Of a DNA stretch of 64,000 bases, positions 41,746 to 51,400 are shown one piece after another (the stretch's first letter is position 1; every line of letters starts with the position of its first letter). The notes under the pieces were generated by a model. It worked only from the letters and a program-made list of their open reading frames with translations, was not told the DNA's origin and did not search any database. The position numbers and the translations under genes were made by a program. This DNA comes from Rhodoferax ferrireducens. GTDB lineage: Bacteria; Pseudomonadota; Gammaproteobacteria; Burkholderiales; Burkholderiaceae_C. The DNA lies in assembly GCA_002083775.1 (NCBI GenBank), contig MTEI01000001.1, positions 248,001 to 312,000 of the forward strand. Direction: 5' to 3'.

Positions 41746-43233
41746 ATGATTGACAAACTCAGTTTGCTGGCGGTTATTCCGGAAATTATCTTGTTGGTCA
41801 TGGCCTGCGTGATTCTGCTACTTGATGTGTCCGTCAAAAGTGGCAAGCGTGGTGCGACCTACGGTTTGACCATGCTTACCCTGGCGGTGGTGGTTGCGCT
41901 AGAGGCGGCCTCGGCAACTGCCGGTCAAACCGTCTACGCGTTTGGCAACATGGTGGTTAATGATGCCATGGGGCACTGGCTCAAATGTTTTGCCGCAGTC
42001 GCGGTCATGGTGACGCTGGTCTATGGCCGTGATTACGCTTTCGGTCGAGACATGTTGCGTGGCGGTGATCTGTTTACGCTGAGTCTCTTCTCGCTCCTGG
42101 GCATGTTTGTGATGATTTCCGGCAACAATTTCCTGGGCATCTACATGGGCTTGGAACTGTTGACGCTGTCGAGTTATGCCTTGGTGGCTTTGCGCCGGGA
42201 CCATGTGGTCTCGACCGAGGCGGCCATGAAGTATTTTGTTTTGGGTTCGCTTGCCTCCGGCTTGTTGTTGTACGGCATGTCGATGCTTTACGGCGCTACT
42301 GGCACGCTGGATCTGAGCCTGGTGTTCAAGGCCATCAGTGCAGGTCAAATCGACCATCAGATCCTGATTTTCGGACTGGTTTTTTTGGTGGCGGGTTTGG
42401 CGTTCAAGCTTGGCGTGGTGCCTTTTCACATGTGGATCCCGGATGTCTATCAAGGCGCACCCACGGTGATCACGCTCATGGTGGGTGGGGCGCCCAAACT
42501 GGCGGCTTTTGCGGTGATGATTCGTTTGCTGGTTGAGGGGCTGGCACCCTTGTCGGTGGACTGGCAGCAGATGCTGATGGTGTTGTCTGTGGCTTCATTG
42601 GCTGTGGGCAACCTGGCCGCCATTGCGCAGACCAACCTCAAGCGCATGTTGGCTTATTCGACTATTTCGCACATGGGTTTTGTGCTGATCGGCATGATGT
42701 CCGGGTTTTCGAACGGGCAGGCCGATGCTGCCGGTGGCGCCTATGGGTCGGCCATGTTTTATGTGGTGTCGTATGTGCTGACCACTTTGGCCAGTTTTGG
42801 TGTTATTTTGCTGTTGTCGCGTGACGGTTTTGAGAGCGAAGAAATTTCTGATTTTGCCGGGCTGAACCAACGCAGCCCTCTTTATGCCGGCATCATGGCG
42901 CTGTGCCTGTTTTCTATGGCGGGTATTCCGCCGATGATCGGCTTTTATGCCAAGCTCTCTGTTCTGGAGGCCTTGATTGCAACAGGCGCAACTTCTTACA
43001 TCGCCTTGGCGGTTTACGCGGTCATGATGTCGTTGATTGGCGCATTTTATTATTTGCGTGTGGTCAAAGTGATGTACTTTGATGCGCCAACGAGCACGGC
43101 GAGCCTTACCGCTTCGATCGATGTGCGGGCTGTGCTGGCCCTCAATGGCGCGCTGCTTTTGGTGCTGGGTTTGTTGCCTGGCGGCCTGATGACCTTGTGC
43201 GCCAACGCCGTGATGCGCATGATGTCGACCTGA
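41746..43233 (+). CDS. nuoN: NADH-quinone oxidoreductase subunit N
   Basis: A 495-residue antiporter-like subunit ([58 protein letters not shown]). It closes the nuo operon. No terminator is obvious in the 50 bp before the Nudix gene, so read-through is possible. Confidence 0.97.
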   Translation: MIDKLSLLAVIPEIILLVMACVILLLDVSVKSGKRGATYGLTMLTLAVVVALEAASATAGQTVYAFGNMVVNDAMGHWLKCFAAVAVMVTLVYGRDYAFGRDMLRGGDLFTLSLFSLLGMFVMISGNNFLGIYMGLELLTLSSYALVALRRDHVVSTEAAMKYFVLGSLASGLLLYGMSMLYGATGTLDLSLVFKAISAGQIDHQILIFGLVFLVAGLAFKLGVVPFHMWIPDVYQGAPTVITLMVGGAPKLAAFAVMIRLLVEGLAPLSVDWQQMLMVLSVASLAVGNLAAIAQTNLKRMLAYSTISHMGFVLIGMMSGFSNGQADAAGGAYGSAMFYVVSYVLTTLASFGVILLLSRDGFESEEISDFAGLNQRSPLYAGIMALCLFSMAGIPPMIGFYAKLSVLEALIATGATSYIALAVYAVMMSLIGAFYYLRVVKVMYFDAPTSTASLTASIDVRAVLALNGALLLVLGLLPGGLMTLCANAVMRMMST

Positions 43234-43283
43234 TCATGCCTGAGTTCGGGTTTGGCTGAACAACGCTTTGCCACAGGCTCATC

Positions 43284-43865
43284 ATGGATCACCTGCAAGA
43301 ATCAAAAGTAGCCAGTTCAGAGCTCTGCAAAGGCAGTTTCTTGCATGTGCTGCGAGACTCGGTCCGTCTGCCCAACGGTCATCTGACAACACGCGAGTAC
43401 GTGGTCCACCCCGGCGCGGTGATGGTGGTGCCGCTCCTTGTGGATGCTGATGGTGGCTTGCGGCTCGTCCTGGAGCGCCAATTTCGCTATCCCCTCAATC
43501 GCGTGATGATCGAGTTTCCCGCCGGGAAGATTGATCCAGGGGAGGACCCGTTTCATTGCGCCCAGCGCGAACTTCACGAAGAAACGGGTTATCGGGCCAC
43601 TGCCTGGGCACGGGCAGGTTTGTTGCACCCCGTGGTCGCTTATTCCACAGAATTTATCGATATCTGGTTTGCGCGTGGTTTGATCGCCGGTGAGCGACGC
43701 TTGGATGAAGACGAACTGCTGGATGTTTTTACCGCCACCCCGTCGGAGTTGATGGCGTGGTGCCGTGATGGGTTGGTGACCGACGCCAAGACGCTGATTG
43801 CGGCCCTCTGGCTGCAAAACGTGGTTTCTGGTGCATGGACGCTCGATTGGTTGGAGGCAACATAG
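43284..43865 (+). CDS. Nudix hydrolase, ADP-ribose pyrophosphatase-like
   Basis: A 193-residue protein with a full Nudix box: GKIDPGEDPFHCAQRELHEE then TGY (Gx5Ex7REUxEExGU). An upstream QFRYPLNRVMIEFPAG segment is typical of ADP-ribose pyrophosphatases (NudF group). It probably hydrolyses ADP-ribose to AMP and ribose 5-phosphate. It follows nuoN, as in many Betaproteobacteria. Confidence 0.9.
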   Translation: MDHLQESKVASSELCKGSFLHVLRDSVRLPNGHLTTREYVVHPGAVMVVPLLVDADGGLRLVLERQFRYPLNRVMIEFPAGKIDPGEDPFHCAQRELHEETGYRATAWARAGLLHPVVAYSTEFIDIWFARGLIAGERRLDEDELLDVFTATPSELMAWCRDGLVTDAKTLIAALWLQNVVSGAWTLDWLEAT

Positions 43866-43969
43866 CCTGGTGAACCGGATCTGCTGATAGCCTGCGCAGC
43901 GCTCAACGCCTTGACGCGGCCGGTGTTTGTCAGCCTGTCCTCACCCAAAGGCAGACACTGGAGACTGGG

Positions 43970-46900
43970 ATGAATGACACTGCTTTGGCTGCCCTGCGCA
44001 GCTTGTCAATAGACAATTCCAACGGTAACGCAGCGGCTCTGACCGAATTTGCCTGCAAGTACTTTGACGGCGCTGACCCCCAGGAGCTTCAGGCGCGGGG
44101 AGCGGCCTCCCTGATGGCCATGGCGCTCACCCATTTGCGACTGCTTGAGCAGGTGGGGTCAGCGCTTGGCGCGCGAGTACGAGTCTTTAACCCCACGATT
44201 GCGGAAGACGGTTTTGCGAGCGAACACACCCTGGTGCAGATCGTTCACGACGACATGCCGTTTCTGGTTGACTCGGTCACGATGGCGGTCAACCGCGCCG
44301 GGCTCACGGTGCATTGGATGGTCCACCCCCTGCTGGTTATTGAACGCGATGCCAAGGGGCGTCTGATGCACACCGAGCTCGCTGGCTCTTCCAGCAGCGC
44401 AGGTGTCAGGGTGCAGTCCCTGATCCAGTTGGAATGTGATCGCGTTGTGACAGCCATCGACCAAGAGGCGCTGCAGATCGATTTACTTCGTGTGCTCGGT
44501 GATGTCAGTGCGGCCGTTGCTGACTGGCCGGCCATGCTCGGCAGACTCCATCACCTGATGACGCAGGCTTCAAAGGTGATGGGGACGGTGGCACAGATCA
44601 GGGAAGGCGTGGCCTTCCTGCACTGGCTGGAAGACCAGAACTTCACTTTTCTGGGCGCGCGTGACTATGACCTGCATCGCGAGGGTCAGGTAACGCAGTT
44701 GATCGCTGTGCCACAAACCGGTTTGGGCATCTTGCGCGCTGACGCTGTCACGCCAGTCAGCCAACTGCCGCTAGGCGCCCAGGCTATTCTGGATTCTGAC
44801 CAGTTGGTGTACGCCACCAAGGCCATGACGCGTGCCACCGTGCATCGCCCTGCGTGGCTGGATTACATCGCCGTCAAACGGTTGGATGAGGTGGGCCGGG
44901 TTGTCGGAGAATCACGTTTTCTGGGTTTGCACACCTCGCGGGCTTACGCGGCTCCAGTGGCGCACATACCGGTCATCCGGGAGCGTGTCGCACACGTATT
45001 GGCCGCGGTCGGGGTCGTGGCGGAGAGTCACTCTGCCAAGTCTTTGCAAGCCATTCTGGAAGCCTATCCGCGGGACGAGTTGTTTCAGGTGGACCCCGAC
45101 ACCCTGACCCAACATTGCCTGAGTATTTTGCGGTTGCAAGAGCGCCAGCGCACCCGTGTGCTGCTGCGGCGCGATCCATTTGGTCGCTTTACCTCAGCGC
45201 TGGTCTATGTGCCCCGAGACCGTTACAACACCGAGCTGCGTTTACGGATGGGGGAGGAGTTGATCCGCAGTCTGGACGGGCAGTCTGTGGAGTTCACGCC
45301 CATGCTCACGGACCACCCCATGGCACGGGTGCATTACTTGGTTCGCGCCCGTGCCGTGGCACCGTCTGACGTGGACGAGCTAGCGCTGGAGGCGCGCATG
45401 GCGAGTTTGGCAAGGCGCTGGGAAGACGACTGCCAGCAGGCGCTGATGCAAATGCATGGAGAAGCTTTGGGGCAGGCTTTGTCCAAACGCTTTACCAACG
45501 CCTTTCCTGCCAACTACCGGGCCGACTTTGGCGGTGCCGTGGCTGCGGATGATGCGCTCATGCTGTCCAGACTGATGGTGCAGGGTGGGGTGGCCGTGAA
45601 GTTGTATCGGCCTGTTGCCGCCGGTGCCGATGAAGTGCGCTTCAAAATCTACAGCACCACCAAAGTGGCTTTGTCAGATGCGTTGCCCATTCTGGAGTGC
45701 ATGGGGGTGCGCGTGCTCGACGAGCAGCCGTACAGGGTGGCCCCTGCCAGCCCGGCGGACGGTGCCTGGGTCCATGACTTGGGTTTAAGCTGGCCAGCAA
45801 CGGTATCATTTTCTGACGTAAAAAACCGCTTTGAGCCTTTATTTATAAGGGCTTGGTGCCATGAAATTGATAGTGATGATCTGAATGCCTTGGTGCTGGT
45901 GACGGCACTGGATGCACGTGACATATCGGTTCTGCGTGCTTACACGCGATATTTCAAACAACTGGGTTTCGCGTTTAGCCAAAGCTATATGGAAGCCACC
46001 CTGTGCAAGAACGCCGTGCTGACGCAAGCTTTGATGGACTTGTTCAATGCCCGTTTTCATCCGGCCGTGTCGGATGATCGCGAGGAAATACAGGCACGGT
46101 TGGCTGGGCAGATCGAGGCGCGATTGGTGGCCGTGGCCAGCCTGGAAGAAGATCGCGTGATGCGCCAGTATTTCAAGAGCATGCTGGCCACCGTTCGAAC
46201 CAACGCCTGGCAGACCGATGCAACCGGCGCCTTCAAACCCTACCTCAGCTTTAAGTTCAATCCGCGCCAGATTCCGGGCGTGCCCGAACCCCGACCGCTG
46301 CATGAGATCTGGGTCTATTCGCCGCGCTTTGAGGCGCTGCATTTGCGAAACGGTAAGGTGGCGCGCGGGGGGCTGCGCTGGTCGGATCGACGCGAAGACT
46401 TCCGCACCGAGATCCTGGGTCTGGTCAAGGCGCAGCATGTCAAAAACACGGTGATCGTTCCGGTGGGTTCCAAGGGCGGCTTCGTGCTCAAAGCGGCGCC
46501 TAGCCCAACTGACCGGGATGCCTACCTCGCCGAAGGCATTGCCTGCTACAAGTTGTTTTTGTCGGGCATGCTGGACCTGACCGACAACCTGGTTAAAGGG
46601 GAACTGGTCCCGCCACCCCAGTTGGTGCGCCATGACGCTGACGATCCTTATCTGGTGGTGGCAGCCGACAAGGGCACAGCCAGTTTCTCAGACATTGCCA
46701 ACGGGGTATCGGCCGACTACGGTTTCTGGCTTGGCGATGCTTTTGCCTCGGGCGGTTCGGTGGGTTATGACCACAAAAAGATGGGGATCACTGCCCGTGG
46801 TGCCTGGGAGTCCACCAAGCGACATTTCCGCGCCTTGGGTGTTGACACGCAGACCATGCCTTTCACAGCAGTTGGCATTGGCGACATGTCGGGGGACGTG

Positions 46901-48730
46901 TTTGGCAACGGTATGCTGTTGTCGCAGCATATCCGGCTGGTTGCCGCCTTTGACCACCGTCACATCTTCCTTGACCCCGATCCCGACGCCATGCGCAGCT
47001 TTGCTGAGCGCCAACGCCTGTTTGCGCTGCCGCGCTCCAGCTGGGATGACTATGACAAATCACTGATTTCACCGGGTGGCGGTGTGTACCCGCGCGGGGC
47101 CAAGTCGGTCCAACTGTCTGCCGCTGTACAAGCGGTGCTGGGTGTGCAGGCCGCGGAAATGCCGCCAGCCGAGCTTTTGAATGCGATCCTCAAGGCGCCG
47201 GTCGACCTGATCTACAACGGCGGCATTGGCACCTACGTCAAATCGTCGCTGGAGAGTCACGCCCAAGTCGGCGACAAGGCAGGCGACGCCTACCGTGTGG
47301 ACGGCTGTGACCTGCGTTGCAAGGTGCTGGTGGAGGGTGGCAACCTGGGCTGCACCCAATTTGGCCGGATCGAATACGCCCAGAGCGGCGGCCTGATTTA
47401 TACCGACGCCATCGACAACTCGGCTGGTGTGGACTGCTCGGACCATGAAGTCAACATCAAGATCCTGCTGGATCGGGTGGTGGAGGCGGGCGACCTGACG
47501 CGCAAGCAGCGCAACGAGTTGCTGGCGTCCATGACCGAAGAAGTCGGGCATCTGGTGCTGGCCGACAACTATTACCAGACCCTGGCGATCGACATCGCCT
47601 GCCATCAGCCCGGGTATTTTCTGGATGGGCAGCAAGGGCTGATGCAATGGCTGGGCGGCGCAGGTCGCCTGGACCGTGGCATCGAGTTCCTGCCCAGTGA
47701 TGAAGAGATTGCTCGTCGCCGTGCCCTGAAGGCGGGGCTGACCGCCCCAGAAAACGCGGTCTTGCTGGCCTATGCCAAGATTGCTGTTTTTGACGACCTG
47801 CTCGCCAGTGACCTGCCGGATGACCCGTATTTCAGCGCAGCGCTCAAAGCCTATTTCCCCCAAGCGCTGACCGAGCGCTATGCGGCACCCATCGCCTTGC
47901 ACCCACTCAAACGCGAGATCATTGCCACCTATGTCACCAACACGGTGGTCAACCGCATGGGGGCCTCGTTCATCAACTTCCTGGCGGCCGAGACCGCCAC
48001 CAAAACAACCGACGTGGTGCGTGCGGTGACCCTGGCCAGAGAGATTTTTGACTTGGATGCCCTGTGGTCCCGCATGGATGCGCTCGACGGTGTGGTCCCA
48101 AGCACCTTGCAACTCGACCTGCTGGCCAGACTCATGTCGGTTGCCAAGCGGGCGTCTCGTCGGATGCTGAGCATGCGCAGCAGGACCGTCGACTTGCCCA
48201 CGCTGATTGCGCGCTATCAACCTGCCGCCCGCGAACTTCACTTGAAACTGAGCGTGTGGCTACCCGTTTATTCGCAAGACCTCTGTCGGCAAATGACACA
48301 AACCTGGACGATGGCCGGGGTGGCGGACGACCTGGCACACAGTCTGGCGACACTGGAATTCGTCTTCCCGGTGCTGGATCTGGTGGAACTGAGCAGCCAG
48401 CTTGAAATGGCGCTGGAGCGCGTTGCCCAAGTCTACTTTGAGGTGGAAAATCGCCTGGAGTTGTCGAGTTGGCGCGGGCAGATAGACCGTTTACCCACCG
48501 ACACCCTGTGGCAAAGGCAGGCTCGTAGCAGCGCTCGGGACGATGTTTATGCCATTGCCAGTCAGGCCACGCAAACGGTGCTCGCAGGTTATGCCGATAT
48601 CGAGGCTTGGGCAGCGCAGAACAACTCCCAAATCCAGCGTTTGGCGCGTCTATTGCAAACGGTCCGGGCCCAGAATGCAGATCTGGCGCCGATCTCCGTC
48701 GCCCTGCGGGAATTCAGACAACTGGCCTGA
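43970..48730 (+). CDS. gdhB: NAD-specific glutamate dehydrogenase, large (180 kDa) class
   Basis: A 1586-residue enzyme of the giant NAD-GDH class (GdhB/Gdh2), deaminating glutamate to 2-oxoglutarate. The N-terminal 700 residues hold ACT-like regulatory modules (HTLVQIVHDDMPFLVDSVTM). The catalytic core at about 790-1250 has RGGLRWSDRREDFRTEILGL, VPVGSKGGFV and VEGGNLGCTQ. The C-terminal helical region ends at 1586. A dyad repeat is read in frame at about residues 617-635 (KNRFEPLFIRAWCHEIDS), between conserved blocks. ATG 43970 follows GGAGACTGGG. Confidence 0.95.
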   Translation: MNDTALAALRSLSIDNSNGNAAALTEFACKYFDGADPQELQARGAASLMAMALTHLRLLEQVGSALGARVRVFNPTIAEDGFASEHTLVQIVHDDMPFLVDSVTMAVNRAGLTVHWMVHPLLVIERDAKGRLMHTELAGSSSSAGVRVQSLIQLECDRVVTAIDQEALQIDLLRVLGDVSAAVADWPAMLGRLHHLMTQASKVMGTVAQIREGVAFLHWLEDQNFTFLGARDYDLHREGQVTQLIAVPQTGLGILRADAVTPVSQLPLGAQAILDSDQLVYATKAMTRATVHRPAWLDYIAVKRLDEVGRVVGESRFLGLHTSRAYAAPVAHIPVIRERVAHVLAAVGVVAESHSAKSLQAILEAYPRDELFQVDPDTLTQHCLSILRLQERQRTRVLLRRDPFGRFTSALVYVPRDRYNTELRLRMGEELIRSLDGQSVEFTPMLTDHPMARVHYLVRARAVAPSDVDELALEARMASLARRWEDDCQQALMQMHGEALGQALSKRFTNAFPANYRADFGGAVAADDALMLSRLMVQGGVAVKLYRPVAAGADEVRFKIYSTTKVALSDALPILECMGVRVLDEQPYRVAPASPADGAWVHDLGLSWPATVSFSDVKNRFEPLFIRAWCHEIDSDDLNALVLVTALDARDISVLRAYTRYFKQLGFAFSQSYMEATLCKNAVLTQALMDLFNARFHPAVSDDREEIQARLAGQIEARLVAVASLEEDRVMRQYFKSMLATVRTNAWQTDATGAFKPYLSFKFNPRQIPGVPEPRPLHEIWVYSPRFEALHLRNGKVARGGLRWSDRREDFRTEILGLVKAQHVKNTVIVPVGSKGGFVLKAAPSPTDRDAYLAEGIACYKLFLSGMLDLTDNLVKGELVPPPQLVRHDADDPYLVVAADKGTASFSDIANGVSADYGFWLGDAFASGGSVGYDHKKMGITARGAWESTKRHFRALGVDTQTMPFTAVGIGDMSGDVFGNGMLLSQHIRLVAAFDHRHIFLDPDPDAMRSFAERQRLFALPRSSWDDYDKSLISPGGGVYPRGAKSVQLSAAVQAVLGVQAAEMPPAELLNAILKAPVDLIYNGGIGTYVKSSLESHAQVGDKAGDAYRVDGCDLRCKVLVEGGNLGCTQFGRIEYAQSGGLIYTDAIDNSAGVDCSDHEVNIKILLDRVVEAGDLTRKQRNELLASMTEEVGHLVLADNYYQTLAIDIACHQPGYFLDGQQGLMQWLGGAGRLDRGIEFLPSDEEIARRRALKAGLTAPENAVLLAYAKIAVFDDLLASDLPDDPYFSAALKAYFPQALTERYAAPIALHPLKREIIATYVTNTVVNRMGASFINFLAAETATKTTDVVRAVTLAREIFDLDALWSRMDALDGVVPSTLQLDLLARLMSVAKRASRRMLSMRSRTVDLPTLIARYQPAARELHLKLSVWLPVYSQDLCRQMTQTWTMAGVADDLAHSLATLEFVFPVLDLVELSSQLEMALERVAQVYFEVENRLELSSWRGQIDRLPTDTLWQRQARSSARDDVYAIASQATQTVLAGYADIEAWAAQNNSQIQRLARLLQTVRAQNADLAPISVALREFRQLA
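45818..45875 (-). repeat. Dyad repeat, in-frame copy inside gdhB
   Basis: On the minus strand: TATCAATTTCATGGCACC, AAGCCCTTATAAATAAAGGCT, then AAAGCGG and a T-run. GCCCTTAT pairs with ATAAAGGC with one flaw. It lies antisense to gdhB but adds only sense codons. Confidence 0.7.
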
Positions 48731-48762
48731 CGATCATTTGGCGCAGCAGCGCAGGCAGCGTG

Positions 48763-49167
48763 TCAGGCGCTGATATTGACAATGCGCCCGGTGGCTTGGC
48801 CCTGGGTGTTGCGCACTGGCGCTGCGGTTGGGTCACTTTTGAGGCCGTTGCCGTCGGCTTGACGTTTGGCGCTGGTGGCTTGGTACAGGCCGAACAGAAA
48901 CTCCTGTGTCTTGACAGGAACATCTGCCGTTGAGGTCTGAATTGGTGACCTGTACGTCGGGTCACTTTGGCGGGATTGATCCGTCAGCTTGCGCACATTG
49001 TCCTGGCGATTTTCAGACTCGTTTTCCGCAGCCTGAACCTGGGCACGCAAGTCGCGCACAGTGGAATCGGCTTGCTGTGCCTCCCGACGAGCCACCTCCA
49101 GCCGGTTCCTTATCAGGGCGGCTTGCAGCGAGGGCGTGGCGCTGTTGGTGGCAGCCAGCGCAACCAT
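48763..49167 (-). CDS. Uncharacterised coiled-coil protein with NTQGQxTGR tail
   Basis: A 134-residue soluble protein. Residues 15-65 look like a coiled coil (RNRLEVARREAQQADSTVRD). A Ser/Thr/Pro-rich middle follows, then the tail NTQGQATGRIVNISA. The same tail closes the neighbouring 64-residue protein, from which it is separated by 25 bp. No signal peptide or known domain is seen. The start at 49167 has only a weak ribosome site. Confidence 0.6.
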   Translation of the reverse strand: MVALAATNSATPSLQAALIRNRLEVARREAQQADSTVRDLRAQVQAAENESENRQDNVRKLTDQSRQSDPTYRSPIQTSTADVPVKTQEFLFGLYQATSAKRQADGNGLKSDPTAAPVRNTQGQATGRIVNISA

Positions 49168-49192
49168 GATGACACCCGGTGTGGCGCAGCCG

Positions 49193-49387
49193 TCAGGCGG
49201 TGACGTTCAGCAGCCGACCAGTGGTCTGACCCTGCGTGTTTACCACAGGTTTCTGTGGCTCGGGCTTTTGAGGTGCCGCAGCAGCTTGTTGCCGCTGGGT
49301 TTCCTCGGCCGTCATCCTGGTCTTCTGTGACGTCGTCGGTTGCTGTGTGGATTGAACGGGTGCTGACCGGGCGCTGGTAACTTCCAT
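49193..49387 (-). CDS. Small Gln/Thr-rich protein with NTQGQxTGR tail
   Basis: A 64-residue hydrophilic protein, Gln/Ala/Pro/Thr-rich and probably disordered, ending NTQGQTTGRLLNVTA. The stretch before its ATG at 49387 reads CAGGAGTACCTC, a good ribosome site. It is first in a two-gene unit with the coiled-coil gene. Function unknown. Confidence 0.6.
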   Translation of the reverse strand: MEVTSARSAPVQSTQQPTTSQKTRMTAEETQRQQAAAAPQKPEPQKPVVNTQGQTTGRLLNVTA

Positions 49388-49466
49388 GAGGTACTCCTGT
49401 CAAAAACGTTGCAACAGTTTACAAGTGATCCGGGAGATGTACAACTCCCCCCAAGCCACAGCGGCC

Positions 49467-51242
49467 TCAGGCGTTGAACTGCAGTGCAGCCAGCCCGGCG
49501 TACACGCCACCCAGGGTGACCAGTTCGGCATGTGTGCCCTGTTCAACCAAATGCCCCTGGTCGATGACCACAATGCGATCAGCCTTCTGGACGGTGGCCA
49601 GGCGGTGCGCAATCACCAGTGTGGTGCGGCCGCGCATGGCGGACTCCAGCGCGGCCTGAACCATCCGCTCGCTTTCAGCATCCAGCGCGCTGGTCGCTTC
49701 GTCCAGCAACAGCAACGGTGGGTTTTTCAAAATCGCGCGCGCGATGGCAATGCGTTGGCGCTGGCCACCGCTCAGGCGAACGCCCCGTTCGCCCAGAAAC
49801 GTGTCATAACCCTGCGGCAGGTCGTTGATAAAGACGTCTGCGAAGGCCGCCACAGCGGCTGCCTTCACCTCTTCGTCGCTGGCATCAGGTCGGCCATAAC
49901 GAATGTTTTCCAGCGCGCTGCTTGAAAAGACGACAGCGTCCTGTGGCACGATGCCAATGTGCTGGCGCAGATCCGCCAACAGCATGTCGCGGGTGGGCAC
50001 ACCGTCAAGCCGGATGCTGCCACTTTGCGCGTCGTAGAACCTCAGCAGCAGTTGAAACACGGTGCTTTTGCCTGCCCCACTGGGGCCCACCAGCGCCACC
50101 GTCTGCCCCGCAGGCACCGTCAAAGAAAATTCACGCAAGGCAGCTTGGTTGGGGCGAGAGGGATAATGAAACGTGATTGAATCAAATTCAATAGCACTTC
50201 CCCCTTTAGGTATAAGGGCTAGAGCCGGATTTGATGGTGATATTATGGGTGACTGGCTGGCCAGCAATTCCATCAGCCTTTCGGTGGCACCTGCAGCCCG
50301 CAATATATCGCCATACACCTCACCCAGCACGGCGAAGGCACTGGCCAGAATGATGACGTAAATCACGGTTTGACCCAGGTGCCCCGCGCTGATGGTTCCG
50401 GCCAGCACGGCTTGCGTGCCTTGGTACAAGCCCCACAGCAAGGCAGCGCTGGTGGCAATGATGATGAACGCCACCAAAGCCGAGCGCGTACCAGAGCGCT
50501 TGGCGGCCACTTCAAAAGCGGTTTCGGTGGCGGTGGTGAAGCGGTCAGTTTCGCGCTGCTCGGCGGTATAGCTCTGTACCACCGGGATGGCGTTGAGCAC
50601 TTCAGCGGCAATGGCACTGGAGTCTGCAGCGCGGTCCTGGCTGGCCCGCGAGAGCTTGCGCAAGCGCCTGCCAAATGCCGCCGCAGGCACCACGATCAGA
50701 ACCAGAATCAACAAAACCTGCGCCATCACCACGGGGTTGGTCCACACCAGAATGACCAACGCGCCCGAACCCATCACCAGATTGCGCAAGCCCTGGCTCA
50801 ACGATGAACCCACCACCGTTTGCACCAGCGTGGTGTCCGCCGACAGGCGTGACAGCACTTCGCCAGTTTGAGTGGTCTCAAAAAACTCCGGGCTTTGCTG
50901 CAAGACATGGGCGTACACCGCGTTGCGCAGATCAGCGCTGACACGTTCGCCCAGCCAGCTCACCATATAAAAGCGTGCCGCCGAGAAAACCCCCAGGGCT
51001 ACGGCCACGCCAAACAACAAGGCAAAGTGACCGCGCAAGGCCATCAGCCGCTCGCCAGGCTCGCCTTGTGTCAGTCCCCCGTCAATCAGATTGCGAAGCG
51101 CCAGTGGAAACGCCAGTGTGGTCACCGCAGCCATGATGAGGAACAACAGTGCCAGACCAATGCGCAACTTGTGCGGCCTGAGAAATGGCAACAGGCCAGA
51201 CAGTGATTTGGGAGGGCGGGTGGACTGGGCGTCGGCAGGCAT
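49467..51242 (-). CDS. ABC exporter, fused permease-ATPase (MsbA/multidrug type)
   Basis: A 591-residue half-transporter. The type IV exporter membrane domain is about 20-320 with six spans. The ATPase has Walker A GPSGAGKS (about 386), signature LSGGQRQRIA (about 490), Walker B LLLLDEATSALD and switch HRLA. It probably works as a homodimer exporting lipids or drugs; MsbA itself is not assured. The linker at about residues 334-355 (NPALALIPKGGSAIEFD) is encoded partly by a dyad repeat. Confidence 0.9.
   Translation of the reverse strand: MPADAQSTRPPKSLSGLLPFLRPHKLRIGLALLFLIMAAVTTLAFPLALRNLIDGGLTQGEPGERLMALRGHFALLFGVAVALGVFSAARFYMVSWLGERVSADLRNAVYAHVLQQSPEFFETTQTGEVLSRLSADTTLVQTVVGSSLSQGLRNLVMGSGALVILVWTNPVVMAQVLLILVLIVVPAAAFGRRLRKLSRASQDRAADSSAIAAEVLNAIPVVQSYTAEQRETDRFTTATETAFEVAAKRSGTRSALVAFIIIATSAALLWGLYQGTQAVLAGTISAGHLGQTVIYVIILASAFAVLGEVYGDILRAAGATERLMELLASQSPIISPSNPALALIPKGGSAIEFDSITFHYPSRPNQAALREFSLTVPAGQTVALVGPSGAGKSTVFQLLLRFYDAQSGSIRLDGVPTRDMLLADLRQHIGIVPQDAVVFSSSALENIRYGRPDASDEEVKAAAVAAFADVFINDLPQGYDTFLGERGVRLSGGQRQRIAIARAILKNPPLLLLDEATSALDAESERMVQAALESAMRGRTTLVIAHRLATVQKADRIVVIDQGHLVEQGTHAELVTLGGVYAGLAALQFNA
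50178..50240 (+). repeat. Dyad repeat, in-frame copy inside the ABC exporter gene
   Basis: Plus strand: TGAATCAAATTCAATAGCAC, CCCCTTTA, centre, TATAAGGGCTAGAGCCGGATTTG. It keeps the AATAGC, CCCTT and AAGGGCTAGAG order of the family, antisense to the gene, at the join between membrane domain and ATPase. Confidence 0.65.
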
Positions 51243-51310
51243 GGGGGAAAGTGATAGTCAGGCACCACGGGTGCGGGCAAACGCTTAACGCGCCGTCGTG
51301 GGGAGTTTAA

Positions 51311-51333
51311 GCCGCACCAGTTTCAGTTGCGGC
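51311..51333 (-). terminator. Weak stem-loop after ppaA
   Basis: GCCGCA and TGCGGC form a 6-bp stem. On the minus strand TTAAACT follows, which is only a partial T-run. It lies in the 158-bp gap between ppaA and the exporter gene. Confidence 0.3.
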
Positions 51334-51400
51334 ACGCCGGTTTGAATGACCTGATCTGATGGCCCATCTGGTGGTTGAGACCACACCACGTAATCAATGG

